In this document: piece by piece, positions 18,510 through 26,453 of the stretch
How positions within the stretch are numbered: the stretch's first letter is position 1
Layout of the letters: each line of letters opens with the position of its first letter
Source: an uncultured Pelagibacteraceae bacterium
GTDB lineage: Bacteria > Pseudomonadota > Alphaproteobacteria > Pelagibacterales > Pelagibacteraceae
Length of the DNA stretch: 62,321 nucleotides
Assembly (NCBI GenBank): GCA_902552345.1
Contig: CACDGO010000005.1
Span: 1 to 62,321 of the forward strand
Direction: 5' to 3'
Notes under the pieces: model-generated
Told to the model about the DNA's origin: nothing
Database searches by the model: none
What the model saw: the letters and a program-made list of their open reading frames with translations, nothing else
Translations under genes and position numbers: made by a program

Positions 18510-19184
18510 TTACCTATTATTATTTTCATCTTCACTATTAGATGATTGATCATTATTTTCTGATTGAGGTTCTTCTTGAGTAGTTTCTGTTTGAGTTTCC
18601 TCTTGAACTGGCTGTTCAGGTTGTGGCTGCGGTTCAGCTGTTGGTTCCTGTGATTGAGCTCTTGCAATATCTGCTGCACTTTGTGCTGGCTCTCTTCTCA
18701 TAAAGAAGTATATTCCAGCAGAAATAACTGCAATAGCGCCTAGAATGTACAACATGATGTTTACAATACTTAATCCCTCTTTTTCTTCTTCAATTGGTGT
18801 TTGTTCTGTAACTGGTTTCACTTCCTCTTCTTCAGGTTTAGCGTCTTGTTCTTGGTTGGCTTCAGCGTTAACTTGTTCTTTTGGCTCTTCAGTTTGAGGA
18901 GCTGGCTCAGGCTCAGGTTCTGGCTCTGGCTCTGGCTCTGGTTCTGGCTCCGGTTCTTTAGCTGGTTTTGGCTCTGGCTCCGGTTCTTTAGCTGGTTCTG
19001 GTTCTGGCTCAGGTTCTTTAGCTGGTTCTGGTTCTGGCTCTGGTTCCTTTTTAGGCTCAGGAGCAGACGTTGAGACTTCAGTTTTAGGAGCTTCGGCTAC
19101 GTCTTCTTTATTCTTAATTAGAGGATCTAATGCCCCTGTTACTACAAGAATTATACCAGCAGCTATAACTATAATTGGATCCAT
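18510..19184 (-). CDS. Two-TM membrane protein with Glu-Pro repeats
   Basis: A 224-aa protein that I do not recognise as a family. It has a short hydrophobic N-terminal segment (about 4-18), a Glu-Pro/Ala-Lys repeat region (43-95) made of 10-residue units of the type [10 protein letters not shown] and then a pure EP run, an acidic linker, a second transmembrane helix (about 139-162, ending FFMRR), and a Gln/Glu/Pro-rich tail. EP repeats form stiff rods, as in TonB, so it may span or space the envelope. The frame is uninterrupted and codon use fits the neighbours. Confidence 0.75.
   Translation of the reverse strand: MDPIIVIAAGIILVVTGALDPLIKNKEDVAEAPKTEVSTSAPEPKKEPEPEPEPAKEPEPEPEPAKEPEPEPKPAKEPEPEPEPEPEPEPEPEPAPQTEEPKEQVNAEANQEQDAKPEEEEVKPVTEQTPIEEEKEGLSIVNIMLYILGAIAVISAGIYFFMRREPAQSAADIARAQSQEPTAEPQPQPEQPVQEETQTETTQEEPQSENNDQSSNSEDENNNR
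18907..19050 (-). repeat. In-gene tandem repeats (6-bp and 30-bp units)
   Basis: Three adjacent 30-base units (18961-18990, 18991-19020, 19021-19050) each encode ten residues of the form KEPEPEPxPA with only a few base changes. Next to them (about 18907-18960) lies a run of 6-base Glu-Pro units. The near-identity of units at DNA level indicates recent slippage or unequal exchange. Units are in frame, so copy-number change would lengthen or shorten the protein without a frameshift. Confidence 0.85.
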
Positions 19185-19316
19185 GAGTCGGATTCTAAAC
19201 TTTTGGTTTATTAAATCACCTTTTTATGTGAACGATTTGGGTGCAGTGTGAATAAAAAAATGAGAAAATTGAGATTTTAATGATAAAATTTACTCAAAAT
19301 TTGATAATATTAATTA

Positions 19317-19439
19317 ATGAATTCAATTTTTCTATTTTTTTTAACGGCATATATTATTTATTATCTTTTTAGACCTGTAACAAAAAAGGAAATTGAGAAA
19401 TTTGAAAATCCTGATAATTGGTCAAATATGGGTCTTTAA
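19317..19439 (+). CDS. Candidate 40-residue membrane microprotein
   Basis: An open frame from ATG 19317 to TAA 19437-19439 encodes 40 residues: a hydrophobic helix (about 3-18, rich in Phe, Ile and Tyr) followed by a charged tail with KKEIEKFENPDNW. Hydrophobic helix plus charged tail is typical of real small membrane proteins and it ends with a clean stop. It overlaps the 3' end of the convergent HDAC-like gene by 18 bases. There is no clear Shine-Dalgarno sequence. It may instead be chance in AT-rich DNA. Confidence 0.4.
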   Translation: MNSIFLFFLTAYIIYYLFRPVTKKEIEKFENPDNWSNMGL

Positions 19440-20351
19440 CCCTTTAAGGTGCTCAATTATACTTTCAGATAAAGCTTTTAAATCATAACCGCCTTCCAGA
19501 AAAGAAATTACTCTTCCTTTTGAATGAATGTTAGCAATTTCAATTATTTTTTTTGTAATCGTAAAAAAATCTCTAGATTCTAAGTTTATATTTGCTAGAG
19601 GGTCTCTTTTATGAGCATCAAAACCAGCAGAAATTAAAATAACTTCTGGCTTAAACTTTTCTACGGGAGTTAAAACTTTTTTTTCGAAAATATCGATAAA
19701 TTCTTCACTTTTTATTCCAGCTTTCAAAGTAGCGTTATAAATATTACCTACACCAGTTTCATTTTCAGCTCCAGTACCTGGAAATAACGGAAATTCATGA
19801 GAAGATCCATAAGCAACAGACTTATCTTTATAAAATATTTCTTGGGTTCCGTTGCCATGGTGAACATCAAAGTCAATGATAGCTACTTTTCCTATATCAT
19901 ATTTTTTTTGTAAATATCGTGCCGCAACTGCTACATTATTTATGAAACAAAAACCGTTAGCACGAACAGTTTCTGCATGATGTCCTGGAGGTCTAACTGC
20001 ACAAAAAACTCGCTCGTTATTTTTAATTAAATCATCACAAGCGGCAATACCTGAACCACAAGATCTTAAAATTGCATTTTCACTATCAGGACATAACATT
20101 GTATCTGCGTAGGGTTCTTTCTCGACACCAATAATTCCATCTTTTGGATTATTAGCAAATATCTGTTCAATATGTTTCTTAGGATGTACTAAGGAAACTG
20201 TTTCTAAATTAACCTTAGGAGCCTCTTTAAACTTTACTTTTAACTCGGATGATTTTATAGATTTTAAAATACTATCTAATCTTTCTTTTCTCTCTGGATG
20301 ACCTTGTCCATTAAATTTCAGTAAACAATCTGGATGACTGTACACAATCAT
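19422..20351 (-). CDS. Histone-deacetylase/acetylpolyamine-amidohydrolase family protein
   Basis: A 309-aa zinc-dependent deacetylase of the HDAC/AcuC/AphA superfamily. It shows RPPGHHA (catalytic His pair), IDFDVHHGNGT (Asp and His zinc ligands) and SAGFDAHKRDP (Asp zinc ligand), then a final FLEGGYDL. Bacterial members act on acetylpolyamines, acetoin metabolism proteins or small amides; which one is unknown here. It overlaps the upstream SDR gene by 4 bases and shares an operon with it and the hydratase homologue. Confidence 0.88.
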   Translation of the reverse strand: MIVYSHPDCLLKFNGQGHPERKERLDSILKSIKSSELKVKFKEAPKVNLETVSLVHPKKHIEQIFANNPKDGIIGVEKEPYADTMLCPDSENAILRSCGSGIAACDDLIKNNERVFCAVRPPGHHAETVRANGFCFINNVAVAARYLQKKYDIGKVAIIDFDVHHGNGTQEIFYKDKSVAYGSSHEFPLFPGTGAENETGVGNIYNATLKAGIKSEEFIDIFEKKVLTPVEKFKPEVILISAGFDAHKRDPLANINLESRDFFTITKKIIEIANIHSKGRVISFLEGGYDLKALSESIIEHLKGLKTHI

Positions 20352-21094
20352 CTTAAGTTTTTAATTTTGCCACCGTCTATTGAAATATTTTTGAAATTTG
20401 AATTTTTATCTTTAATCAGTTTATAAACTAAATTTGCAACTTCTTCAGGTTTTGTGGGTCTTTTAATATTTTCAGCTTTACATCTTTGTTTTAAGATTTG
20501 TTTAACACTTCTTTTAAATATTTTTGCATCAGTTTTTAATAGTTTTTCTAATCTGCTTGTTAAAGTCATACCTGGATGAATTATCGATACAGAAACTTTA
20601 TCAATTTTACCTTGCATAGCTAAAGCTTTTGAAAAATTATTTAACGCTGAATTAACAGCGCCGCCTATCATAAATGTATTTGAAGGATTTCTAGCGGCCC
20701 CTCCTCCAATATTAATAACTTTTCCTTTGCTTTTTTTGAGAGCAGGCCAAAAAGCTCTGCTTAATCTTACTGCAGCTTTAAATTTTAAATTAAATCCATC
20801 TTCCCAGATATTGTCATTCAAATTTAAAAATTTTCCTCCCTTTGTTGCCCCTGCTACATTTATGAGGTAATCCAATTTTTTAATTTTTTTAGCAACTGAA
20901 TTACATGCAGATAATGATCTCAAGTCTTTAGAAATTATTAAAGAATTTTTAGGAAATTTTAAATTCTTTTGAAAAGTTTTTAATTTACTTTTTGATCTTG
21001 AAACTAAAATAACTTTAATTTTTTTATCATTAAGCTTATCAGCTATCGCTGCTCCGATGCCTTGGCTAGCTCCTGTGATTAATGCTGTTTTCAT
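20348..21094 (-). CDS. Short-chain dehydrogenase/reductase homologue lacking the catalytic Tyr and Lys
   Basis: A 248-aa Rossmann protein of the SDR superfamily with TGASQGIG (7-14), NVAGATKG (79-86), N102, and the post-active-site IIHPGMTLT segment. Aligned by eye, the catalytic Ser strand reads NIGGGA (128-133) and the Tyr-x-x-x-Lys motif is absent: the region FMIGGAVNSALNNF (141-154) has Gly at the Tyr position and Asn148 at the Lys position. NAD(P) binding is likely kept; ordinary dehydrogenase chemistry is doubtful. It overlaps both neighbours by 4 bases. Confidence 0.8.
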   Translation of the reverse strand: MKTALITGASQGIGAAIADKLNDKKIKVILVSRSKSKLKTFQKNLKFPKNSLIISKDLRSLSACNSVAKKIKKLDYLINVAGATKGGKFLNLNDNIWEDGFNLKFKAAVRLSRAFWPALKKSKGKVINIGGGAARNPSNTFMIGGAVNSALNNFSKALAMQGKIDKVSVSIIHPGMTLTSRLEKLLKTDAKIFKRSVKQILKQRCKAENIKRPTKPEEVANLVYKLIKDKNSNFKNISIDGGKIKNLR

Positions 21095-21870
21095 AAGATC
21101 TGAATATTAATATCTCTTAAATTTTCGTAAGTCACAATAATTTTGTCTTTCATATTAATTTTGTATGGTTGAGTCAAAGATCCACAAAGTAGATAATCTC
21201 CTTTTTTAAAGCTAATATTTTTATCTTTAAACTCATCAACAAAAGCCTTTAATGAGTCTCTAGGATCTATTCTCTTTGTTCCAGTGAAATAAGGTTCAGT
21301 AACATTACCGTTGATTTTTAATTTTATTTTAATTTTATTAATGTCTGTAGTATGCCAGTTCTTTATCTCTTCTCCTATAATAATCTTACCTCCATTTCCA
21401 TGATCAGAAATTCCAAGATACATTTGAACTAGTTTATCAAATTTATTTTTTGAACTTTGTAAATATCTAGATGATGTAATATCAATAGCTGTATATAATT
21501 TAAAATTATTTATTTTATTTAGTAATTCGCTATCAATTTTTACATCTTGATCAATTTCAAATGCATATTCACATTCCAAGTTGGAGTAAGGGATTTCTGA
21601 ATATTTTATAGAGCAATTAGATTGTAAAATAGTTTCTTTAAAAATTTTACCTGGAACAGGCCCATCAAAGCCTTCCTCTTTTTGAACTTCTTTTGCGACT
21701 GCCCCTATTTTCCAACCTACTGTTTTTTTATCCAATTCTTTATAAAATAAATTTAAAGCTTTATATGCTTCATCCCGATTTTTTGGAATTTCATTTTCGC
21801 TGAACCCATTTAGATCAACTAAAGTTTTCTTCATCCACGCGTTTGCTAGTTCTGTGCCCAACTTGTTCAT
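21091..21870 (-). CDS. 2-keto-4-pentenoate hydratase/MhpD family protein
   Basis: A 259-aa protein of the FAH-superfamily branch that hydrates 2-hydroxypenta-2,4-dienoates or decarboxylates oxalocrotonate. It shows VGWKIGA (51-57), the metal-binding LECEYAF (98-104, E99 and E101) and a later DITSSR segment. It is the first gene of a three-gene minus-strand operon with the SDR and HDAC-like genes. No extradiol dioxygenase is near, so a classical meta-cleavage pathway is not supported. The role is open. Confidence 0.8.
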   Translation of the reverse strand: MNKLGTELANAWMKKTLVDLNGFSENEIPKNRDEAYKALNLFYKELDKKTVGWKIGAVAKEVQKEEGFDGPVPGKIFKETILQSNCSIKYSEIPYSNLECEYAFEIDQDVKIDSELLNKINNFKLYTAIDITSSRYLQSSKNKFDKLVQMYLGISDHGNGGKIIIGEEIKNWHTTDINKIKIKLKINGNVTEPYFTGTKRIDPRDSLKAFVDEFKDKNISFKKGDYLLCGSLTQPYKINMKDKIIVTYENLRDINIQIL

Positions 21871-21888
21871 AATAAAAATTATATTTAA

Positions 21889-21915
21889 TTGATAAACTTC
21901 TTTAAATGATATTAA
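21889..21915 (+). promoter_or_regulatory. Weak candidate promoter for the DUF1907 gene
   Basis: In the 51-base divergent gap, TTGATA (21889-21894) stands 15 bases before TATTAA (21910-21915), which is only 7 bases before the ATG at 21922. If used, the transcript would be nearly leaderless. The spacing is short and AT-rich DNA gives such matches by chance. Confidence 0.25.
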
Positions 21916-21921
21916 TAGATT

Positions 21922-22881
21922 ATGGAATTAACAATCGAAAAAGCTAAGTTTCATCAAATTTCCTTAAAACAAGTAAGCGAAGCTTTGAAAAAAGGTTTAT
22001 CAAAAAACTATATTGAAGTTGATGTTTCGATTGTTGAATGCCCTGATCTAAGAAAATGGGATTGCCCTGCTGAAGGTATAAGTGGAAACCAAAGAATTAT
22101 AGATGTTGGAGGTGAACCATATATGCACGATAAAAGGTTCATAGGTACAGAATTTGATTATGAAGAGATAGCAAAAATAATAGGCTCTGAAAAATCATAT
22201 GCATTAGGTGCAGGTTCAGGAGCAATGTCGTGTTTAGAGGGTCGCTGTGGAGAGCTTATCATCAATGAGAATTTAATTACTAATGAGTCAAAATCTATAA
22301 TTGCTCAGGTAGATAAAAATAATAAATGCAAATCAACTTCTTACAATCACCGAAAGCATGGTGGACTAGGAAATATCTATTACTCTGAGGGGAAAAAAGG
22401 AGATGTTATAAAAATTAAAATTAAAGGAAGGTCAGGTGAGCAAGGCTCTTTACCTCAATCTATGAGAACTGCTCTAATTGAAAATTTACAAAATGTAAGT
22501 GTTGCTTTGGGAGGTGTTTTTAGAATTTTAAATGGTAAGATTAAATCCCATGTCCAACCAGACTATGCAGATATAAAACACGAATATTATGATCCAAAAC
22601 AAATGAAATGTGTTAAAGATTTTTTACAATTTTACGAACCTATAGGACCACATTTTCAATGCTATTCAGTTTTATGGACTAATGATCCCTCTGGAGGAAA
22701 ATTAGATTTAAGGGGGTCAGGCGAACACACTCATTTTCATTCTTATAAAGGAACTCAGGATGCAGGTCATTATCATTTCGATGTAACCCCTAATGAAATT
22801 GAATATGAATGCTATTTCAATACCGCCGAAGAAGTTCATAGAGTAAACAATATTTACAAGGAATTGAAAAATACTAATTAG
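21922..22881 (+). CDS. DUF1907 (C11orf54/PTD012-like) putative zinc hydrolase
   Basis: A 319-aa homologue of the family typified by human C11orf54, a zinc protein with ester hydrolase activity in vitro. The C-terminal GSGEHTHFH (265-273) and GHYHFD (282-287) carry the histidine cluster that binds zinc in the family (from His269/271/273 and His283/285). A Gly-rich LGAGSGAMSCLEG (95-107) is also typical. It is divergent from the MhpD-like operon and is followed after 17 bases by the PanB-fold gene. The natural substrate is unknown. Confidence 0.82.
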   Translation: MELTIEKAKFHQISLKQVSEALKKGLSKNYIEVDVSIVECPDLRKWDCPAEGISGNQRIIDVGGEPYMHDKRFIGTEFDYEEIAKIIGSEKSYALGAGSGAMSCLEGRCGELIINENLITNESKSIIAQVDKNNKCKSTSYNHRKHGGLGNIYYSEGKKGDVIKIKIKGRSGEQGSLPQSMRTALIENLQNVSVALGGVFRILNGKIKSHVQPDYADIKHEYYDPKQMKCVKDFLQFYEPIGPHFQCYSVLWTNDPSGGKLDLRGSGEHTHFHSYKGTQDAGHYHFDVTPNEIEYECYFNTAEEVHRVNNIYKELKNTN

Positions 22882-22898
22882 TTTGATTAAATGTAAAT

Positions 22899-23711
22899 AT
22901 GAAAAATATTTATACTTGGGCGGCTAATCCTGCAAAAAGAACTGTTACTGTAGGTGATATTATTGAAGCTAAAGGAAAAAAAATTCTTACACAAGTAACT
23001 GCAAATAATTCATTAGAGGCAAAAGCAGCTGAAGAGGCAGGTTTTGACATGATAATAGGAAGTGCTTCAAATGTTAAGAAGGTTCGGGAAGGATCCAAGT
23101 CTCTTTTTTATACGGCAGCACTCGAGCTACATAATTATCCTACAGCCGAGGATGTGTTACGTGGAGCTTTTAAAGCTTTAGAGAATGGTGCTGACGCTGT
23201 TATGACTGCAAGAAGTATGGATGTTGTTTCTATGCTTGCAAAAGAAGATGTTCCAGTTATGGGTCATTTAGGTTTGGTTCCTAGAAAATCTACATGGATT
23301 GGTGGCTTAAGAGCTGTAGGTAAAACTGCTGATGAAGCATACGAACTATTTAAAAAATTTAAACGTTTAGAGGATGCTGGGGCCTTTTCAGCCGAATGTG
23401 AAGTTATTCCTGAAAATATTATGGGGGAAATATCAAAAAGGACGAGTATTGTAACTGTATCTCTAGGATCTGGAAAAAAAGCTGATGTTATGTATCTATT
23501 CATGAATGATATCTGTGGAGAGCAAGAAAAGTCCCCTAGACATGCAAAAGCTTATACAAATTTAAAAAAGATGAAAGATGAAATTGAAATCGAAAGAGTT
23601 AAAGCCTTAAAAGCATTTATCAAAGATAGTTTAGAGGGGAAATTTCCTGGGCCTGAAAATTCAGTAAATGTTAGTGAAGAAATTTTAGAAAATTTTAAAA
23701 AGAAACTTTAA
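22899..23711 (+). CDS. PanB-fold protein without canonical PanB metal ligands
   Basis: A 270-aa TIM-barrel protein of the PanB/PEP-mutase superfamily. VMGHLGLVPRKS (120-131), GGLRAVGKT (135-143) and LEDAGAFSAECEVIP (157-171) clearly match ketopantoate hydroxymethyltransferase. Yet the Mg ligands and catalytic Lys do not: TAYD becomes T34-A-N-N37, VGDS becomes IGSA (53-56), and VKxEG becomes V101-M-T-A-R105. It is therefore unlikely to be a normal PanB; a related lyase or aldolase activity is possible. It probably shares a transcript with the DUF1907 gene. Confidence 0.78.
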   Translation: MKNIYTWAANPAKRTVTVGDIIEAKGKKILTQVTANNSLEAKAAEEAGFDMIIGSASNVKKVREGSKSLFYTAALELHNYPTAEDVLRGAFKALENGADAVMTARSMDVVSMLAKEDVPVMGHLGLVPRKSTWIGGLRAVGKTADEAYELFKKFKRLEDAGAFSAECEVIPENIMGEISKRTSIVTVSLGSGKKADVMYLFMNDICGEQEKSPRHAKAYTNLKKMKDEIEIERVKALKAFIKDSLEGKFPGPENSVNVSEEILENFKKKL

Positions 23712-24634
23712 TCTTTTTTAATAGGAATAGTTGGGTGTCTTGCTGTTGAAGTAACGATGTTTTTCTTTAATTTTACTTCTCTCAAAACGATATATACACC
23801 TGCTGCAATTATTATAAAGTTTCCTATATAATTATTAATTGTAGGTATCTCATTAAAAATAACATAACCCAAAAATACACCTGCAAAAATTTGAGTGTAT
23901 AAAATTGATCCAAAAATAGCTCCAGGCAGGTGTCTAGCGGCATTGATGACAAATATCATGGCTGTTCCCCTTGAAATTCCAGAAATGGCGTTCAACACTA
24001 AATCATTAAAAGTCATCTCTTTGAAAACAAAGAATACAAATATACCAGAAAACAATATCATAAAAATTTTTCCGAATATTAAAAATGAGAACAAACTCTC
24101 TTCATAACCATATTTTCTGACTATTAAATAACTGGCAGATGCAAAAATTGGACACAACAAAGCTATAAATGCGTAACTATTAATTTCGGCTCCAAAAGGA
24201 TTAATAGAAATAAGTGTTCCAATAAAACCAATTACTATAGCAGTAAATCTTTTCCATCTAACGACTTCACCTAAAAATAAAACCGATCCAATAGTAATTA
24301 ATAATGGAATTAAAAATACAATACTGTACATAGTAACCATTGGTAATAAATAGAATCCTGTGTAGGCAAAAAAAACAGCCAATACCATCGTTAAAGTTCT
24401 AAAAAAATGAATTTTTAAATTAGCACCCTTTAATTCTTTCCAGCCATCGAGGGTTTGGGTGTACAAAATAATAGGTATCAGAGCAAACAAGGAGTTAACA
24501 AAAATTATCTGTATTATGTCGTAATCTTCAGCAATATATTTTACTATTGCGTCTTGAGTTACAAATAAAAAATATCCAAGACAAGCTAGAAAAAATTCGG
24601 GAAGATAATTCTTCTCCGATAATTTTGAATTCAT
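23708..24634 (-). CDS. EamA/DMT-family permease
   Basis: A 308-aa inner-membrane protein with about ten hydrophobic helices in two EamA halves, typical of drug/metabolite transporter superfamily exporters (such as RhaT/YdcZ/S-adenosylmethionine-carrier types). The start overlaps the stop of the PhyH-like dioxygenase by 1 base, and the 3' end overlaps the convergent PanB-fold gene by 4 bases. It may export or import a substrate or product of the locus; the cargo cannot be read from sequence. Confidence 0.88.
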   Translation of the reverse strand: MNSKLSEKNYLPEFFLACLGYFLFVTQDAIVKYIAEDYDIIQIIFVNSLFALIPIILYTQTLDGWKELKGANLKIHFFRTLTMVLAVFFAYTGFYLLPMVTMYSIVFLIPLLITIGSVLFLGEVVRWKRFTAIVIGFIGTLISINPFGAEINSYAFIALLCPIFASASYLIVRKYGYEESLFSFLIFGKIFMILFSGIFVFFVFKEMTFNDLVLNAISGISRGTAMIFVINAARHLPGAIFGSILYTQIFAGVFLGYVIFNEIPTINNYIGNFIIIAAGVYIVLREVKLKKNIVTSTARHPTIPIKKD

Positions 24635-25617
24635 TAAATAATATTTGCTAGATCTCTTTTAGTTCCTTTGAAAGTAGGAAGAGGATATTTATAAGACCAT
24701 TTTCTTGGAATGCATTTTACTTTAGCTTTTTCCCATAAAGCTATCCATTGTTTGTAATTTTGTACTTTTATATTTTTTTTGTTTTTACTTTTAACAATAA
24801 AATTAGGCAATGGATCTCTTCCTGAAGGCTGACCTGCTTTATTATATCTTAAGTCCATACTTATTCTAAAATTTTTTGATTTATTTGGTAGTGAACAATG
24901 AAGTAGATATCTATTTAATAATATTATATCGCCGACATCAGCTTCGAGAGGCACGGTTGATAATTTATCGATTATTTCTTTGTCTCTAACTTCTACTTGT
25001 CCCTTACTTCCAAAATCGTGGTTAACAAGTCCAAATTTATGGCTTTCTTTTACAGCAAGCATACAACCATTTTCTATTCTTGTTTTAGTAAAAGGTATCC
25101 AACACGTTACTAATTCAGTGCCGTTCTGTCCTTTTTTATTCATAACGCCAGCATCTTGATGCCAAGGAGTTCTTCCAACAAGGCCGTCATTTAAATTCTT
25201 TTTTGCAACACCTTTTTCAGGTTGTTTGATTCTTGAATTTTGACAAGGATTAGAAGCTATCTCGGGACCTAGAATTTTTTCAATCTTATCTAAAATCTTT
25301 TTATTTTTAATTAAATTCCATATTGATTGACTTGCAAAAAAATCACTATTAGCGTTTATGTTTTTTTCAGGAAGTCTAATGTTAAAATATTGATCAAGTT
25401 CAGGAATATCTAAAGAAACCAAATATGAGTATTTTTTCTTAAACTCATAATTTAGTACTTTTACTTTGTCACTTTTAGGAACAAATCTATGAATGAGCCT
25501 ATCCATGATAAAAGCCATATCATTTAAAATTGGTTCTAAATCCTCTTTATAATCTAAAACACCCTTTAATCTGATGAAACCTTGTTTCTTAAAAATTTTT
25601 TTAATATTTTGGCTCAT
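24634..25617 (-). CDS. Phytanoyl-CoA dioxygenase (PhyH) family Fe(II)/2OG oxygenase
   Basis: A 327-aa non-haem iron oxygenase. The facial triad is visible as H153-Q-D155 and H240, with R251 for 2-oxoglutarate in NFRISMDLRY. PhyH-family bacterial enzymes hydroxylate diverse small molecules, including ectoine, phosphonates and amino acids, so the substrate is not fixed. It follows livG after a 38-base gap on the same strand and is coupled to the DMT permease. It is one of two Fe/2OG oxygenases in this transporter locus. Confidence 0.88.
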   Translation of the reverse strand: MSQNIKKIFKKQGFIRLKGVLDYKEDLEPILNDMAFIMDRLIHRFVPKSDKVKVLNYEFKKKYSYLVSLDIPELDQYFNIRLPEKNINANSDFFASQSIWNLIKNKKILDKIEKILGPEIASNPCQNSRIKQPEKGVAKKNLNDGLVGRTPWHQDAGVMNKKGQNGTELVTCWIPFTKTRIENGCMLAVKESHKFGLVNHDFGSKGQVEVRDKEIIDKLSTVPLEADVGDIILLNRYLLHCSLPNKSKNFRISMDLRYNKAGQPSGRDPLPNFIVKSKNKKNIKVQNYKQWIALWEKAKVKCIPRKWSYKYPLPTFKGTKRDLANII

Positions 25618-25655
25618 TGAATCGTAATGAATGGGAAAATATTATCAAATTCATT

Positions 25656-26453
25656 TTAGACTGCAAGTGCTTTTCTCATCTCTTCATCGTCCATTTTTTT
25701 ACCCAAATATGCCTCGATTACCGCATTATCATCTTTAACTTGAGCTGGAGTACCCTCTGCAATTTTCTGACCATGGTCAAAAACAGTTACTGAATTACAA
25801 GTATCCATTACGACTTTTAAAATATGCTCTATAATAATAAGAGTAAGGCCATATTTTTCTTTTAGCTGCATAATAATTTTCATTAAATTGTCTACGTTGA
25901 CTGGGGATAAACCTGCAGCTGGTTCGTCTAACATTAGTAATTTTGGTTTCATAGCGATTGCTCTTGCTAAAACTAATAATCTTCTCTGACCGCCAGAAAG
26001 CTCACTAGCATTTAACTCTGCATAGTCTGCTAATCCTACAAAAGAAAGGAGTTCCATCATTTCCTCTTTGATAGCTCTTTCTTGATCCCAGATTTTTTTT
26101 CTTCCTATAACTGCATCGAAAAACTTGTAAGGCACTCTAGTATGATATCCCGACATAACATTATCTATAACTGTCATATCTTGGTAAAGTCTTAGTAATT
26201 GGAACGTTCTTGATAAACCATAGGTAGCAATCTCATGTGGAGGTGCAAAAGTAATATCATGACCATCAAACTCAATATAGCTTCCAGGATCGCTATCATA
26301 GATTCCTGAAACTAAATTAAAAAATGTACTTTTACCTGAGCCATTGGGTCCAATTATTCCTCTAATTTCATTTTTTGGGAGTTCAAAATCAACTTTATTA
26401 ATAGCTTTCAAACCACCGAATGATTTAGATAATTGTTTAGTTTTTAAAATCAT
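25656..26453 (-). CDS. livG: LivG-type ABC transporter ATPase
   Basis: A 265-aa ATPase with Walker A GPNGSGKST (36-44), signature LSGGQRRL, Walker B LLMLDEPAAGLS and the H-switch IEHILKVV. The C-terminal AEGTPAQVKDDNAVIEAYLG is the LivG-type ending. It works with LivF, LivH and LivM in branched-chain-amino-acid-family (HAAT) uptake. It overlaps livM by 4 bases. The partner genes livF and livH are on the opposite strand 3 kb away. Confidence 0.93.
   Translation of the reverse strand: MILKTKQLSKSFGGLKAINKVDFELPKNEIRGIIGPNGSGKSTFFNLVSGIYDSDPGSYIEFDGHDITFAPPHEIATYGLSRTFQLLRLYQDMTVIDNVMSGYHTRVPYKFFDAVIGRKKIWDQERAIKEEMMELLSFVGLADYAELNASELSGGQRRLLVLARAIAMKPKLLMLDEPAAGLSPVNVDNLMKIIMQLKEKYGLTLIIIEHILKVVMDTCNSVTVFDHGQKIAEGTPAQVKDDNAVIEAYLGKKMDDEEMRKALAV

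Noticed and set aside
18801-19073. Plus-strand frame of 90 residues rich in Trp, Leu and Phe
   Set aside because: It is the antisense of the Glu-Pro repeats (GGCTCT units) of the minus-strand gene; the strange composition is explained by that.
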